DNA of 34,111 bases from Blastococcus atacamensis (GCF_002938425.1 NZ_POQU01000038.1:1-34111), one strand, 5' to 3'. Counted from the stretch's first letter, positions 1-10,530 are shown. Notes: a model not told the origin generated them from the letters alone. A program made the numbers and translations.

Positions 1-343
1 TTTTGTTATTTTATGTCGTTATCGTCAGAGGCGACTAAATAAGAGAAAGGGAAAGAGGGGGGGGAGGAGGGGAAAGAGGGAAAGAAGAGACAGGACGTGG
101 AGCGGCCCCGGACTGGGGTGGTCGAACGAGGGGTGGAGGCGCGCGCGGGCGTACGCGGAGCAGGCACTGCAGCGTCTCCCGGGCGTCGTCGTCGGTACGG
201 ATGGGGCTCCTGGGGTCAGGAGCTCTCGCACATCCATCGACACGCCGGGCGAGGTGCTTGAAGAATCGGCCGGGGAAGGGGTCAGCCGAACGGGTGAGGG
301 TGATCTCCGGAGGAGATCGGGACGAGCTGCCGGGACGGCCGGC
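1..343. other. Non-coding stretch with low-GC edge and homopurine tract
   Basis: I see no convincing gene here. The first ~40 bases are AT-rich, unlike the GC-rich DNA that follows. They run into a 50-base block of only A and G (41-90), then normal GC-rich sequence to 343. Short open frames on both strands look like compositional by-products: one minus-strand frame translates the purine block into a Leu/Phe/Pro run with no family resemblance. The abrupt composition change at the window start could be a true intergenic region or a contig-edge artefact. Confidence 0.5.
41..90 (+). repeat. 50-nt uninterrupted homopurine / G-quadruplex-capable tract
   Basis: All 50 bases are purines. G-runs lie at 49-51, 57-64, 69-72 and 78-80, separated by 4-5 nt, which fits the G3+N1-7 quadruplex pattern. 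The tract is also mirror-like enough to be a triplex candidate. It is outside any recognised gene. Confidence 0.7.
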
Positions 344-535
344 TCAGGGCGCCCACCAGGCGCCGTGCCGGTGCACCAGGGGGATCCGCAGCTCCCCGCC
401 GTCCTCGGTGGAGATCACGAACTCCAGCTTGGTGATGCGCACGGGAGGGCCGTCGTCCTCCGGTTCGAGCAGCCGGCCGGTGGCCAGGGGCATGGGCGGC
501 AGGACGAGGACGTCCTCGCCGGGGAGCTCGGCCAT
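344..535 (-). CDS. Small conserved hypothetical protein (63 aa)
   Basis: The function is unknown. The ATG at 535 is chosen because a Shine-Dalgarno-like GAGAGGA (complement of 542-548) lies 6 nt upstream; the longer frame from 568 lacks one. The predicted protein is acidic in the middle, has no signal peptide or membrane segment, and ends in a short aromatic tail (HGAWWAP). Alternating hydrophobic and charged residues suggest a small beta-rich fold. It follows gltA on the same strand but is separated from it by a strong hairpin, so it probably has its own promoter. Codon use looks like the neighbouring real genes. I do not recognise a named domain. Confidence 0.65.
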   Translation of the reverse strand: MAELPGEDVLVLPPMPLATGRLLEPEDDGPPVRITKLEFVISTEDGGELRIPLVHRHGAWWAP

Positions 536-594
536 GCGGAGTCCTCTCGAGTGCTGGGGCGCACCCACCGTAGGGACCCCGGCCGGAGACGCAA

Positions 595-626
595 CGGGCC
601 GGGTGACCCTGGGGTCACCCGGCCCG
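595..626 (-). terminator. Intrinsic-type terminator after gltA
   Basis: This is a perfect 14-bp GC-rich stem (595-608 with 613-626) and a 4-nt loop, 58 bp downstream of the gltA stop. There is no U-tract, as is common for actinobacterial terminators. Confidence 0.7.
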
Positions 627-683
627 GCCCCGTCCAGGGGCTCGCCCTGAGCGTGCGAAGGGTGAGAGGGACGAGGTGTTTCT

Positions 684-1973
<1,290 letters not shown>

Positions 1974-1981
1974 CACCCGCG

Positions 1982-1987
1982 ACGCTA
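1982..1987 (-). promoter_or_regulatory. -10 element of gltA
   Basis: TAGCGT on the minus strand, 5 nt before GTG 1976 and 8 nt before ATG 1973, fits the TANNNT -10 of actinobacterial leaderless genes. No clear -35 is seen. Confidence 0.45.
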
Positions 1988-2024
1988 GACCCTCGCCGCC
2001 CGGTTCGCGGCTCAGGCCCCGCCG

Positions 2025-2067
2025 GTGCGGGCGGGAGGGTGCAGATCCGGGCCCCCTCCCGCCGCAC
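2025..2067 (-). terminator. Terminator hairpin after fumC
   Basis: Arms at 2025-2039 and 2054-2067 form a 14-bp stem with one bulged G and a 14-nt loop, starting just after the fumC stop. It separates fumC from gltA. Confidence 0.6.
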
Positions 2068-2070
2068 GGC

Positions 2071-3465
2071 TCAGGGGTGGGTCATCGAGAGGACGTCGAG
2101 GGCCTCGTCGAGCTGCTGCTCGGTGAGCTTGCCCTGATCGACGTAGCCGCGCTCCACGACGACCTGGCGGATGGTCTTCTGCTCGGCCAGCGACTGCTTG
2201 GCGACCTTCGCGGCCTCCTCGTAGCCGATGTACTTGTTCAGCGGAGTGACGATCGAGGGCGAGGACTCGGCGTACTCCCGGCACTGCTCCACGTTGGCCA
2301 CGATGCCGTCGACGCAGCGGTCGGCCAGCAGCCGGCTGACGTTGGCCAGCAGCCGGATCGACTCCAGCACGTTGCGCGCCATGAGTGGCAGCGTCACGTT
2401 GAGCTCGAAGACGCCGGTGGTGCCGGCGTAGGTGACCGCGGCGTCGTTGCCGATGATCTGGGCGCCCACCTGGATGACCGCCTCGGGGATCACCGGGTTC
2501 ACCTTGCCGGGCATGATCGAGCTGCCCGGCTGGAGGTCGGGGAGCTGGATCTCGCCGAGGCCGGTCCGCGGGCCCGAGCCCATCCAGCGCAGGTCGTTGG
2601 CGATCTTGATCAGTCCGACGGCGATGGTCTTCAGCTGGCCGGAGCCCTCCACGAGGGCGTCGCGGGAGCTCTGCGCCTCGAAGTGGTCGCGCGCCTCGGT
2701 CAGCGGCAGGTCCAGGTCCGCGGCGAGCTTCTCGATGATCGCCGCGGCGAACCCCGGCGGGGTGTTGATGCCGGTGCCGACGGCGGTGCCGCCCAGCGGC
2801 AGCTCACCGATGCGGGGCAGCGAGGCCTCCAGCCGCTCCACGCCGTAGCGGACGGCGGCGGCGTACCCGCCGAACTCCTGGCCCAGGGTGACCGGGGTGG
2901 CGTCCATGAGGTGCGTGCGGCCGCTCTTCACGACCTCGGCGTACTCGGTGGCCTTGCGCTGCAACGAGGACTCCAGGTGGCGCAGCGCCGGGATCAGGTC
3001 GCGCACGATCGCCCGGGTGGCGGCCACGTGGATCGCGGAGGGGAAGACGTCGTTGGACGACTGCGAGGCGTTGACGTGGTCGTTCGGGTGCACCGGCGAT
3101 CCCAGGGCCTCGGTGGCCAGGGTCGCGATGACCTCGTTGGTGTTCATGTTGCTCGACGTCCCGGACCCGGTCTGGAAGACGTCGATGGGGAAGTGGTCGT
3201 CCCAGGTGCCCTCGGTCACCTGCGCGGCGGCGGCGACGACGGCGTCCGCGATCTCCTGCGGCAGGACACCGAGGGAGGCGTTCACGGTGGCCGCGGCGCC
3301 CTTGATCGAGGCCAGCGCGGCGATGAGCTCGCGTTCGATGGGCGTGCCGGAGATGGGGAAGTTCTCGACGGCGCGCTGGGTCTGCGCCCGCCACTTGGCC
3401 CAACTGGGGACGCGGACCTCTCCCATGGAGTCGTACTCGACGCGGTAGTCCGTCTCGGTGGCCAC
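2071..3465 (-). CDS. fumC: Class II fumarate hydratase
   Basis: It reversibly hydrates fumarate to L-malate in the TCA cycle, without an iron-sulfur cluster. The 464-residue length matches the class II family (E. coli FumC 467). The fumarase/aspartase signature [11 protein letters not shown] is present, as are the conserved SGTSSNMN and SSNDVFPSA blocks. I chose GTG at 3465 because GGGAG lies about 6 nt upstream and the protein then begins in the usual place; the open frame runs further but the extra N-terminus is low-complexity shadow. Aspartase or argininosuccinate lyase are relatives, but the closest resemblance is fumarase. In M. tuberculosis the neighbour of glpX is likewise fum. Confidence 0.96.
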   Translation of the reverse strand: MATETDYRVEYDSMGEVRVPSWAKWRAQTQRAVENFPISGTPIERELIAALASIKGAAATVNASLGVLPQEIADAVVAAAAQVTEGTWDDHFPIDVFQTGSGTSSNMNTNEVIATLATEALGSPVHPNDHVNASQSSNDVFPSAIHVAATRAIVRDLIPALRHLESSLQRKATEYAEVVKSGRTHLMDATPVTLGQEFGGYAAAVRYGVERLEASLPRIGELPLGGTAVGTGINTPPGFAAAIIEKLAADLDLPLTEARDHFEAQSSRDALVEGSGQLKTIAVGLIKIANDLRWMGSGPRTGLGEIQLPDLQPGSSIMPGKVNPVIPEAVIQVGAQIIGNDAAVTYAGTTGVFELNVTLPLMARNVLESIRLLANVSRLLADRCVDGIVANVEQCREYAESSPSIVTPLNKYIGYEEAAKVAKQSLAEQKTIRQVVVERGYVDQGKLTEQQLDEALDVLSMTHP

Positions 3466-3632
3466 GGTGCGCTCCCGGTGGTGTGGATGGTGACAGTGCT
3501 CCGCACGGGACCCTAGACACCCGTGGGGGCCGGGTCGGTTCCGCCCCGGCCGCGCTCCGCCGATCAGGCCGTCGAGCGGCGTTCGGCCGACGAACCGGTG
3601 CCCGTCGCGGGCACGAGCCCCGAGGAGGGCAC

Positions 3633-4373
3633 TTGTCCCAGCCGCCGCAGTTCCCGGACGCCACCCCCGCCGCCGACGACGGGGCCGCCGATGGTCGGAG
3701 TGCCGACGGCCAGGCCGCCCCCGGCTGGCCCGCGCCCGGCGCGCCGTGGCCGGCACCGGCCGCCCAGCCCGACTGGACGGCCGCCCAGCCCGACTGGACG
3801 GCCGCCCAGCCGGACTGGACGGCCGCCGCGGCCGGCCCGGCGCAGTTCCCGGTGGGTACCGGTTCCCCGGCTCCCGGGTCGCCCGTCACCGGTTCGCCGG
3901 AGCGGGGACGCTGGGTGCTGGCCGGCGCCGCGCTGGCCGGTCTCGCCGCGGGCGCCGTCGGTGCCACCTTCCTGGTGACCGCCGCCTTCGCCGGTACCGC
4001 CGAGGACATCGGCCGCGCCATGGCCGAGGAGTTCGGTCCGAGCATCTCCGAGGGCGTCCGGGACGGCATGGTCGATGCCGCCGAGGAGCAGATGGACGCC
4101 TACATGCTCGAGGACGAGTCCATGGGCTGGTACGCCGACGAGCCCGGCTTCAGCGGCGGCGACGTCGAGCAGTTCCCCGCCGTGGAACCCGAGGACCTCG
4201 GCCCCGACCGGGTGTTGGACGAGTACGCCCAGAGCTGCTTCGAGGGCGACTACCAGGCCTGCGACGACCTCATGTACGAGTCGCCGCCGCTGTCGGCGTA
4301 CGAGGAGTACGCCAGCACCTGCGGCGGCCGGGTGAAGGAGTTCACCGTGCCCGCCTGCACCGAGCTGGAGTGA
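3633..4373 (+). CDS. Single-pass membrane protein with Pro/Ala-rich N-terminus and Cys-containing outer domain
   Basis: The specific function is unknown. TTG at 3633 is preferred because GAGGAGG lies a few bases upstream; the frame continues upstream without a plausible start. The predicted 246-residue protein has a disordered Pro/Ala/Gln/Trp-rich cytoplasmic part with three tandem AAQPDWT units. A transmembrane helix follows (about residues 92-118, rich in Ala, Gly and Leu), then an acidic exported domain. The C-terminal block with [13 protein letters not shown] and STCGGRV contains four Cys, probably two disulfides; it resembles a short module I know from many actinobacterial exported proteins. 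It is transcribed divergently from fumC. Confidence 0.8.
   Translation: MSQPPQFPDATPAADDGAADGRSADGQAAPGWPAPGAPWPAPAAQPDWTAAQPDWTAAQPDWTAAAAGPAQFPVGTGSPAPGSPVTGSPERGRWVLAGAALAGLAAGAVGATFLVTAAFAGTAEDIGRAMAEEFGPSISEGVRDGMVDAAEEQMDAYMLEDESMGWYADEPGFSGGDVEQFPAVEPEDLGPDRVLDEYAQSCFEGDYQACDDLMYESPPLSAYEEYASTCGGRVKEFTVPACTELE
3760..3822 (+). repeat. Three tandem 21-bp repeats inside a CDS
   Basis: The units at 3760-3780, 3781-3801 and 3802-3822 are identical except for one C-to-G change in the third. Each encodes the same 7 residues (AAQPDWT register) in the disordered N-terminal region, so unit number could vary without a frameshift. Confidence 0.95.
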
Positions 4374-4416
4374 CCGGACCGCGTCCCGGTGCCTGTGCGC
4401 CGGGACGCGGGATCGG

Positions 4417-4422
4417 TAGCGT
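4417..4422 (+). promoter_or_regulatory. -10 element for a leaderless DUF1707 gene
   Basis: TAGCGT ends exactly 6 nt before the GTG at 4429, the spacing expected when transcription starts at the start codon. Confidence 0.5.
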
Positions 4423-4428
4423 CGAGGC

Positions 4429-4827
4429 GTGAGCGACGACGCCGCCGTCCCCGCCGTCCGGGCGTCCGATGCCGAGCGCGACGCCCTCGTGGTGCGGCTG
4501 CAGGCCGCCGTCGGTGAAGGGCGCCTGGACCTCGACGAGTTCGCCCAGCGCGCGGAGAGCGCCTACGCGGCGGTGACCACCGCCGAGCTCGAGCGGCTGG
4601 TGGACGACCTTCCCGTTCCGACGGAGATCGTGGGCTCGCGCGCTCCGCAGACGCTGCGGGACGTCTTCGGCGACGTGCGCCTGGCCGGACCGGGGCTGCC
4701 GCCGCGCCAGATCTCGTCGGTCTTCGGGGACCTGCGTCTGCGCAGCCTCGCGCCGGGGGAGTCCGCCAGCCGCTGGCGGGCCGTGCTCGACCGGCTGGAC
4801 CGCGGCCGGGGCGGCCCGGCGCGCTGA
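4429..4827 (+). CDS. DUF1707 domain protein
   Basis: The N-terminal ~60 residues carry the DUF1707 pattern: R(A)SDAERD, then LRLDLDEF-like EGRLDLDEFAQRAESAYAA, then TTAELERLVDDLP. This SHOCT-like short helical domain is widespread in actinobacteria, often at the N-terminus of membrane proteins. Here the remaining ~70 residues hold repeated VFGDLRL/VFGDVRL-type strands and no membrane segment, so the protein is probably cytoplasmic and 132 residues long. The start is GTG at 4429 with a TAGCGT -10 element six bases upstream and no convincing Shine-Dalgarno, so the mRNA is probably leaderless. It is convergent with glpX across a shared terminator. Its biochemical role is unknown. Confidence 0.85.
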   Translation: MSDDAAVPAVRASDAERDALVVRLQAAVGEGRLDLDEFAQRAESAYAAVTTAELERLVDDLPVPTEIVGSRAPQTLRDVFGDVRLAGPGLPPRQISSVFGDLRLRSLAPGESASRWRAVLDRLDRGRGGPAR

Positions 4828-4832
4828 ACGAC

Positions 4833-4864
4833 GACGGGGACCGGCCAGGTGGCCGGTCCCCGTC
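4833..4864. terminator. Bidirectional terminator between DUF1707 gene and glpX
   Basis: A perfect 14-bp stem (4833-4846 with 4851-4864) with a 4-nt loop (AGGT) lies in the 52-bp gap between convergent stops. Confidence 0.8.
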
Positions 4865-4879
4865 CTCGTCTGCTGCGGC

Positions 4880-5932
4880 TCAGTGCCGGTCGAAGGGCAC
4901 GGCCGAGTAGGCGCGCAGCTTCTCCAGCGAGTGCAGGCTGTCGATCGAGCGGATGGTGCCCGAGCGCGAGCGCATGACCAGCGACTGGGTGGTGCACCCA
5001 CCGGCGCTGTACCGCACCCCGCGCAGCAGCTCGCCGTCGGTGATGCCGGTGGCCACGAAGAACACGTCGCCGCGCACCAGGTCGTCGATGTGCAGGACCC
5101 GGTCCAGGTCGTGCCCGGCGTCCAGGGCCCGCTGCCGCTCGTCGTCGTCCTTGGGCCACAGCTTGCCCTGCAGCGCACCACCCATGCACTTGAGCGCGCA
5201 GGCGGCGATGATGCCCTCCGGGGTGCCGCCGATGCCGAGCAGCAGGTCCACGCCGGTGCCCTCGCGGGCGGCGGCGATCGCGCCGGCGACGTCGCCGTCG
5301 GTGATGAACTTGATGCGGGCGCCGGCCTCCCGGACCTCGTGCACCAGCTGCTCGTGGCGCGGGCGGTCGAGGATGCAGACGGTGACGTCGCCGACCGAGC
5401 CCTTCTTGGCCTTGGCGATCCGCTTGATGTTCTCGGCGACCGGGACGGTGATGTCGACGACGTCCGCGGCGGCCGGGCCGGTGGCCAGCTTCTCCATGTA
5501 GAAGACCGCCGACGGGTCGTACATGGCGCCCCGCTCGGCCACGGCCATGACGGCGATGGCGTTCGGCATGCCCTTCGCCATGAGCGTGGTGCCGTCGATG
5601 GGGTCGACCGCGACGTCGCAGTCGATGCCCTGACCATCACCGACCTGCTCGCCGTTGTAGAGCATGGGCGCCTCGTCCTTCTCGCCCTCGCCGATGACGA
5701 CCACGCCGTTCATGCGCACCGTGCCGATGAGTGCACGCATCGCGTCCACCGCCGCGCCGTCGCCGCCGTTCTTGTCGCCGCGACCCACCCAGCGGCCCGC
5801 GGCCATGGCGGCCGCCTCGGTGACCCGCACCAGCTCGAGGGCAAGGTTGCGGTCGGGGGCGGGACGCCCGGTGCCGAAGCCGCCACCGGCGGTCGTCGTG
5901 GGAAGGGGACCATCGGGGACGGGCAGCGACAC
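4880..5932 (-). CDS. glpX: Class II fructose-1,6-bisphosphatase
   Basis: It hydrolyses fructose 1,6-bisphosphate to fructose 6-phosphate in gluconeogenesis, with metal-dependent catalysis. The protein is 350 residues. It shows the family's metal and phosphate motifs: [27 protein letters not shown], and [13 protein letters not shown] at 5932 is chosen because AGGAGG lies 4 nt upstream, although the frame is open further. That Shine-Dalgarno is part of a small inverted repeat (5933-5955), suggesting possible translational control. The M. tuberculosis orthologue Rv1099c lies next to fum and Rv1100 in the same arrangement. An inositol-phosphatase-fold relative is the only alternative and is unlikely. 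Confidence 0.96.
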   Translation of the reverse strand: MSLPVPDGPLPTTTAGGGFGTGRPAPDRNLALELVRVTEAAAMAAGRWVGRGDKNGGDGAAVDAMRALIGTVRMNGVVVIGEGEKDEAPMLYNGEQVGDGQGIDCDVAVDPIDGTTLMAKGMPNAIAVMAVAERGAMYDPSAVFYMEKLATGPAAADVVDITVPVAENIKRIAKAKKGSVGDVTVCILDRPRHEQLVHEVREAGARIKFITDGDVAGAIAAAREGTGVDLLLGIGGTPEGIIAACALKCMGGALQGKLWPKDDDERQRALDAGHDLDRVLHIDDLVRGDVFFVATGITDGELLRGVRYSAGGCTTQSLVMRSRSGTIRSIDSLHSLEKLRAYSAVPFDRH

Positions 5933-5955
5933 GGGACCTCCTGTAGGAGGACCCC
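5933..5955 (-). promoter_or_regulatory. Hairpin that can hide the glpX ribosome binding site
   Basis: CCTCCT (5937-5942) pairs with AGGAGG (5945-5950), flanked by an A-A mismatch and three further G-C pairs (5933-5935 with 5952-5954). In the minus-strand mRNA the AGGAGG ribosome binding site is one arm of this stem, directly before GTG 5932. A regulatory role is inference. Confidence 0.45.
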
Positions 5956-6043
5956 GTCCCTGTGACCCCTCGCGAACTCGGGGCGGGAGCGGGACGGGGC
6001 CAGGGGCGGCAGAGCGCACGAGCGTTGCTGCGATCCTAGGGGC

Positions 6044-6673
6044 ATGACCGGAATCGGCCCGACGAGCCAGCGTCCCCAGGGTCCCGACGACGCGGACGCC
6101 GTCGAGCTGCCCCCGCCGCCGCCGTCGCCGGTGGAGCGGGCGAACCGGATGAGCGCGGCCAACATGCTGCGCTCGCTGCTGCCGTTGGTGGTGATCTGCC
6201 TGCTCATCGTCGGGTGGACCGCCTTCGGGCAGAGCGGCGTCGACCCGGTGCGCGAGATCGACCCCACGAGCACCATCCAGCTGGCCGACGCGCGCGCCGG
6301 CTACCCCCTGCTGGTGCCCGCCGGCCTCGAGGACGGCTATCGGGCGACCAGCGCCCGCACCGATGCCGGGAACGTCGCCGAGGGCGACCCGGTCACCCTG
6401 GAGATCGGGTACGTGACGCCGGACGGGGCCTTCGCGGGCTTCGTCGTGAGCGACGCGGCTCGGTCCGAGGCGGTCGGGGACGTGCTCGACGGCGCCACCG
6501 AGGGGGGCAGCGTGGACATCGGTGGAACGCCGTGGACCCGGTCCACCACCGAGCGGGGCGAGACGGCGCTGTCCCGCGTGGACGGCGACGTCACCGTCGT
6601 GGTGAGCGGCTCGGCGGAGGACGACGAGCTGGAGACGGTGGCCGCCGCGGTGCGGCCCTACGCACCCCGCTGA
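6044..6673 (+). CDS. DUF4245 family membrane-anchored protein
   Basis: The protein has 209 residues: a Pro-rich cytoplasmic N-terminus (residues ~1-32), one transmembrane segment (about 42-62, [17 protein letters not shown]) and an exported domain of ~145 residues. The domain begins with a Pro-x-Leu-Val-Pro-x-Gly-Leu pattern and contains a W-T-R block typical of DUF4245. The syntenic M. tuberculosis gene Rv1100 next to glpX belongs, as I recall, to the same family. The function is not known. ATG 6044 follows AGGGG closely, with a GATCCT hexamer 6 nt upstream, so a short or absent leader is likely. It is divergent from glpX and convergent with xseB. Confidence 0.88.
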   Translation: MTGIGPTSQRPQGPDDADAVELPPPPPSPVERANRMSAANMLRSLLPLVVICLLIVGWTAFGQSGVDPVREIDPTSTIQLADARAGYPLLVPAGLEDGYRATSARTDAGNVAEGDPVTLEIGYVTPDGAFAGFVVSDAARSEAVGDVLDGATEGGSVDIGGTPWTRSTTERGETALSRVDGDVTVVVSGSAEDDELETVAAAVRPYAPR

Positions 6674-6688
6674 GCCCGGTCCGGCTCA
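6671..6688. terminator. Short hairpin built from two convergent stop codons
   Basis: TGAGCC (6671-6676) pairs with GGCTCA (6683-6688). The first three bases are the DUF4245 gene stop and the last three are the xseB stop on the other strand. It is a weak terminator candidate. Confidence 0.4.
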
Positions 6689-6904
6689 GTCCTCCGTCGG
6701 GGCGGCGGCGGCCAGGCGTTCGCGGGCGCGGTCCAGCCAGTGCTGGCAGAGCCTGGCCAGCTCCTCGCCCCGCTCCCAGAGCCCGAGCGACTCCTCCAGC
6801 GTGAGGCCACCGGCCTCGAGCCGGCGGACGACGTCGGCGAGCTCCTCCCGCGCCTGCTCGTAGGTCGTCGTCGGATCGGCGGCGCGCTCGTCGGTGCTGC
6901 TCAT
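6686..6904 (-). CDS. xseB: Exonuclease VII small subunit
   Basis: XseB joins several copies to one XseA to form exonuclease VII, which degrades single-stranded DNA from both ends and acts in mismatch and crosslink repair. The 72-residue length and the helical hairpin pattern match the family: [36 protein letters not shown], seen at about residues 14-49. Its ATG overlaps the xseA stop by 4 bp (ATGA), so translation is coupled to xseA. It ends at a short hairpin shared with the convergent DUF4245 gene. Confidence 0.95.
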   Translation of the reverse strand: MSSTDERAADPTTTYEQAREELADVVRRLEAGGLTLEESLGLWERGEELARLCQHWLDRARERLAAAAPTED

Positions 6905-8145
6905 GCGGGGTCCTCCTGGTCGGTGCTGGTGTCGCCGGCCCGGTCGACGCGGACGGGCAGCCGCCCACCGGCCACGCGGACCCGCAGCGGCTCGGCGTCG
7001 GCCACCTCTGCGGGGTTGCGGACCAGTGAACCGTCGGCCCGCTGGACGACGGCGTAGCCGCGCTCCAGCGTCGCGGCGGGGGAGAGGGCGGCCACGCGGG
7101 CGCGGGCGTGCTCGAGGTCGCGCTCGGCCGACTCCACCCGGTGGGTGAGGGTCCGCAGGGCCCGGGTGCGCAGGCCGAGGACGTCGTCCTCCCGGCCGTG
7201 CAGCAACCGGTCGGGGGCGGCCAGCGAGGGGCGGCTGCGCACCGACTCCAGCCAGCGCTCCTGCTGCTCGAGCCGGGTGGTCACCAGGTGGCGGGCGCGG
7301 GCGCGCAGCCCGTCGACCAGCCGCCGCTGCTCGCCGATCTCGGGCACGATGCGGTGCGCGGCATCGGTGGGGGTGGCCGCCCGGACGTCGGCGACGTGGT
7401 CGACCAGCGTCGTGTCGGTCTCGTGGCCGACCGCGGTGACGACCGGGGTGCGGCAGGCGGCGACGGCGCGCACCAGACCCTCGTCGGAGAACGGCAGCAG
7501 GTCCTCGACCGAGCCGCCGCCTCGCGCGACGACGATGACCTCGACGTCGGGATCGGCGTCCAGCCGGCGCAGCCCGTCCATGACGTTGGCCGCGGCGTTG
7601 GGCCCCTGGACCACGCAGTGGTGCGTGCTGAAGCGGACGGCGGGCCAGCGGCGGCGGGCGGTGACCAGCACGTCGCGCTCGGCGGCGCTGTCCCGTCCGG
7701 TGATGAGGCCGACGACGCCGGGCGCGAAAGGGAGCGGGCGCTTGCGGGCGGGGTCGAACAACCCCTCGGCCGTCAGCAGCCGGCGGATGCGCTCGATGCG
7801 GGCCAGCAGCTCACCGAGGCCGACGGCACGGATCTCCGTCGCGCGCAGGGAGAACGAGCCGCGGGCGACGTAGTAGTCGGGGCGGGCGCGCACGATGACG
7901 CGGGCGCCCTCGGTGAGCTCCAGGCCGGGGCGCTCGGCGACCTCCCGGTGGCAGGTCACCGGCACCGAGAGGTCGGCCGCCGGATCACGCAGGGTGAGGA
8001 AGACGGTGGCGGCGCCGCTGCGGCGGGACAGCTGCGCCACCTGCCCCTCGACCCAGACCTCGCCCAGCCGGCCGATCCAGTCGGCCACCTTGCGGGCCAC
8101 GGTCCGGACCGGCCACGGCGACTCGGGGGACGACGGCGCGGTCAT
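6901..8145 (-). CDS. xseA: Exonuclease VII large subunit
   Basis: This is the catalytic subunit of exonuclease VII. The 414-residue protein starts with an OB-fold nucleic-acid-binding domain (about residues 15-110, with [13 protein letters not shown] and VFLTLRD). The catalytic domain follows, with the [31 protein letters not shown] and [24 protein letters not shown] blocks, and then a helical C-terminus. ATG 8145 fits the usual N-terminus. It is the first gene of the xseA-xseB pair and lies downstream of the LDAP-like gene on the same strand, as in Mycobacterium. Confidence 0.96.
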   Translation of the reverse strand: MTAPSSPESPWPVRTVARKVADWIGRLGEVWVEGQVAQLSRRSGAATVFLTLRDPAADLSVPVTCHREVAERPGLELTEGARVIVRARPDYYVARGSFSLRATEIRAVGLGELLARIERIRRLLTAEGLFDPARKRPLPFAPGVVGLITGRDSAAERDVLVTARRRWPAVRFSTHHCVVQGPNAAANVMDGLRRLDADPDVEVIVVARGGGSVEDLLPFSDEGLVRAVAACRTPVVTAVGHETDTTLVDHVADVRAATPTDAAHRIVPEIGEQRRLVDGLRARARHLVTTRLEQQERWLESVRSRPSLAAPDRLLHGREDDVLGLRTRALRTLTHRVESAERDLEHARARVAALSPAATLERGYAVVQRADGSLVRNPAEVADAEPLRVRVAGGRLPVRVDRAGDTSTDQEDPA

Positions 8146-8224
8146 GCCGCGAGCGTGTCAGACAGCGCCGTCGTCTCCCTGGGTGGCCCCGCGCAGCGTT
8201 CCGCCCGAGCGCCCGAGGGGGTCC

Positions 8225-9352
8225 TCAGAGGCCGCGCGGGGCGAGCGGGCTCGCCTCGACGGCCTGCTCCTCGAGCTTCTCCAGCCGGTTGCGGAGCATC
8301 CGCAGGTAGGGCTCGCGGGCGCGGTTGGCCTGCTCGTAGGCGAGGAGGTCGGCGACAGTGCTCAGGGCGTAGCCACGCAGGCGGCCGCGCAGCTGCGCGA
8401 TGGAGAAGTCGTCGTACCCGTCGATGGGGGCCGTGGCCGGCGCCTGGCTGCGGGTATCCGCGTCGTCGGCCGGAGCGTCCTCGGTGGCCGGAGCGTCGTC
8501 GGTGGCCGCGGCGACCGGGCTGCCGCTCTCGTCGACCGCCACGGTCTCGGTGTCGGGAGAGTCGGTGCCGGCCGGCTCGTCGGCACCGGCGGCGGCGTCG
8601 GTGGTCGCGACGGTCTCGTCGGTCCCCGGCTCGTCCTGCGGTGCCTCGACGGCGGCGACGCCCTCGTCGGTGACGGCGGCCTCGACGGTCTCCACCTCGC
8701 CGTCGGGCGTCAGGATGTCGACGGTGGTGGCGACGTCGGCGGTCGGGTCGGCTTCCGCCGCGGCGGTCGTGTCAGTGGTGGTCGCGGTGTCGGACTCCAG
8801 CAGTGCGGACTCGAGGGCGTCGGCGTCCTCGGTGACGGCGGCGTCCTCACCACCCGTGGCAGCCAGCGGATCGGTGTCGGCGACCACGGGGACCGCCTCG
8901 TCGATCGCCAGCTCGTCGAGCACCTCCTCGGTGCTCGGGGCGTCCTCGGTGACCTCGATGGACCGCTCGGCCGACGCCACGCCGTCGGCGGAGTCCACGA
9001 CCGCGTCGTCGACGTCCACCCCGGCCTCGTCTGCGGCGGCGAGCACGGAGGCCACGTCCTCGTCGGTCACGCGGTCGAAGGCGGAGTCGCGGAAGCCGTT
9101 GGACGGCTCGAGGTCCTCGTCGAAGGTCGCCAGGCCCGGCTCGCTCTCCCCTCGCAACCCGGTCAGCAGCTCGTCGCCGCGGGCGATCAACCCGGCGTAG
9201 GTCTGCTGGACCTTCATGGCGTGCTGCATCGCCACACCGATCACGCGCACGGGCAGCCCCGGCAGCGTCTCGGGCAGCTTGCGCGCCTCGTCGAGCACGG
9301 TCGCCGCCAGACCAGCGGCGGCACGGACAACCTCGGGGATCTCTCGGGCCAT
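8225..9352 (-). CDS. Lipid-droplet-associated-protein-like, highly acidic
   Basis: Positionally this equals M. tuberculosis Rv1109c, annotated as a lipid-droplet-associated protein, between xseA and ispH. The first ~65 residues (from ATG 9352) form an amphipathic stretch with [13 protein letters not shown] and [27 protein letters not shown], typical of the family. The next ~230 residues are low-complexity Asp/Glu/Thr/Val/Ala. The last ~60 residues are a helical region with a [18 protein letters not shown] block. The frame extends upstream to 9475, but ATG 9352 gives the family-like N-terminus and has a weak GGCAGG upstream. The unusually long acidic middle is the odd feature. The true localisation here is inferred only. 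Confidence 0.75.
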   Translation of the reverse strand: MAREIPEVVRAAAGLAATVLDEARKLPETLPGLPVRVIGVAMQHAMKVQQTYAGLIARGDELLTGLRGESEPGLATFDEDLEPSNGFRDSAFDRVTDEDVASVLAAADEAGVDVDDAVVDSADGVASAERSIEVTEDAPSTEEVLDELAIDEAVPVVADTDPLAATGGEDAAVTEDADALESALLESDTATTTDTTAAAEADPTADVATTVDILTPDGEVETVEAAVTDEGVAAVEAPQDEPGTDETVATTDAAAGADEPAGTDSPDTETVAVDESGSPVAAATDDAPATEDAPADDADTRSQAPATAPIDGYDDFSIAQLRGRLRGYALSTVADLLAYEQANRAREPYLRMLRNRLEKLEEQAVEASPLAPRGL

Positions 9353-9476
9353 GCGCACAGCCTGCCCCAGAACGTCAAGGTCGACACCCGGTGTGGCCAG
9401 TTCCACCCGCGAGTGCAGCCCTGTGCAGGGCCCCGGTGCGAGCTTGCGAGTGACGGGGGGCACACGCTTTTTCAAC

Positions 9477-9482
9477 TACCAT
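9477..9482 (+). promoter_or_regulatory. -10 element of leaderless ispH
   Basis: TACCAT ends exactly 6 nt before ATG 9489, with no Shine-Dalgarno between them. This implies transcription from the start codon. Confidence 0.55.
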
Positions 9483-9488
9483 GGGGTC

Positions 9489-10460
9489 ATGGCTGAACAG
9501 CGCGGACGCGTCCTGCTGGCCGACCCCCGGGGCTACTGCGCCGGCGTGGACCGGGCGGTGGTGGCGGTGGAGCGTGCCCTGGAGATCCATGGCGCCCCCG
9601 TCTACGTCCGCAAGCAGATCGTCCACAACAAGCACGTGGTGGCGACGCTGGAGAGGCGCGGCGCGATCTTCGTGGACGAGACCGACGAGGTGCCCGAGGG
9701 CTCGGTCGTCGTCTTCAGCGCCCACGGGGTCTCCCCGGCGGTGCACGAGGAGGCCGCGGCCCGGCAGCTGCGCACCATCGACGCGACGTGCCCCCTGGTG
9801 ACGAAGGTGCACCAGGAGGCCAAGCGCTTCGCGCGCGACGACTTCGACATCCTGCTGATCGGTCACCGCGGTCACGAGGAGGTCGAGGGCACCTTCGGCG
9901 AGGCGCCGCAGCACATGCAGCTCGTCGACGGCCCCGAGGATGTCGCCGGTGTGCAGGTGCGCGATCCGGAGAAGGTGGTGTGGCTGTCGCAGACCACGCT
10001 CTCGGTCGACGAGACGCTGGCGACGGTGGACCAGCTGAAGACCCGGTTCCCCGGACTGCAGTCCCCGCCCAGCGACGACATCTGCTACGCCACCCAGAAC
10101 CGCCAGCAGGCCGTCAAGCAGATGGCCGGCGAGTGCGACCTGGTGCTCGTCGTCGGCTCGACGAACTCGTCCAACTCGGTGCGGCTGGTCGAGGTCGCGC
10201 TCGAGGCCGGCGCCCGGGCGTCCTACCTCGTGGACTACGCCGCGGAGATCGACGAGGCCTGGCTGGAGGGCGTCTCGACGGTCGGCGTGACCAGCGGCGC
10301 CTCGGTGCCGGAGATCCTCGTCAGCGAGGTGCTGGACTGGCTGGCCGAGCGCGGGTACCCCGACGTCGGCACCGTGAAGGCCGCCGAGGAGCGCCTGGTG
10401 TTCGCGCTGCCGCACGAGCTGCGCCGCGCCGAGAAGGCCAACCGGGCCGCCACCGACTGA
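9489..10460 (+). CDS. ispH: 4-hydroxy-3-methylbut-2-enyl diphosphate reductase
   Basis: It performs the last step of the non-mevalonate isoprenoid pathway, reducing HMBPP to IPP and DMAPP with a 4Fe-4S cluster. The 323-residue protein has the three cluster cysteines (Cys17 in GYCAGV, Cys101 in DATCPLV, Cys199 in DDICYAT). Conserved substrate-binding histidines are in HNKHVV, SAHGV and GHRGHEE, and the SSNS motif is present. The ATG is at 9489 with a TACCAT hexamer six bases upstream, so the mRNA is probably leaderless. It is divergent from the LDAP-like gene and convergent with the DUF6542 gene. Confidence 0.97.
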   Translation: MAEQRGRVLLADPRGYCAGVDRAVVAVERALEIHGAPVYVRKQIVHNKHVVATLERRGAIFVDETDEVPEGSVVVFSAHGVSPAVHEEAAARQLRTIDATCPLVTKVHQEAKRFARDDFDILLIGHRGHEEVEGTFGEAPQHMQLVDGPEDVAGVQVRDPEKVVWLSQTTLSVDETLATVDQLKTRFPGLQSPPSDDICYATQNRQQAVKQMAGECDLVLVVGSTNSSNSVRLVEVALEAGARASYLVDYAAEIDEAWLEGVSTVGVTSGASVPEILVSEVLDWLAERGYPDVGTVKAAEERLVFALPHELRRAEKANRAATD

Positions 10461-10484
10461 GCGCTACGCCCGCAGGAACGACGC

Positions 10485-10514
10485 AGCCCCGGTCCGCAGC
10501 AGCGGACCGGGGCT
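10485..10514. terminator. Bidirectional terminator between ispH and the DUF6542 gene
   Basis: A perfect 13-bp stem (10485-10497 with 10502-10514) and a 4-nt loop (AGCA) lie between convergent genes. Confidence 0.8.
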
Positions 10515-10530
10515 TCGTCGTCGGGGGAGA

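Noticed and set aside
25-243. Minus-strand frame of 72 residues at the window start
   Set aside because: Its C-terminal half translates the purine tract into Leu/Phe/Pro repeats; no ribosome site or family match.
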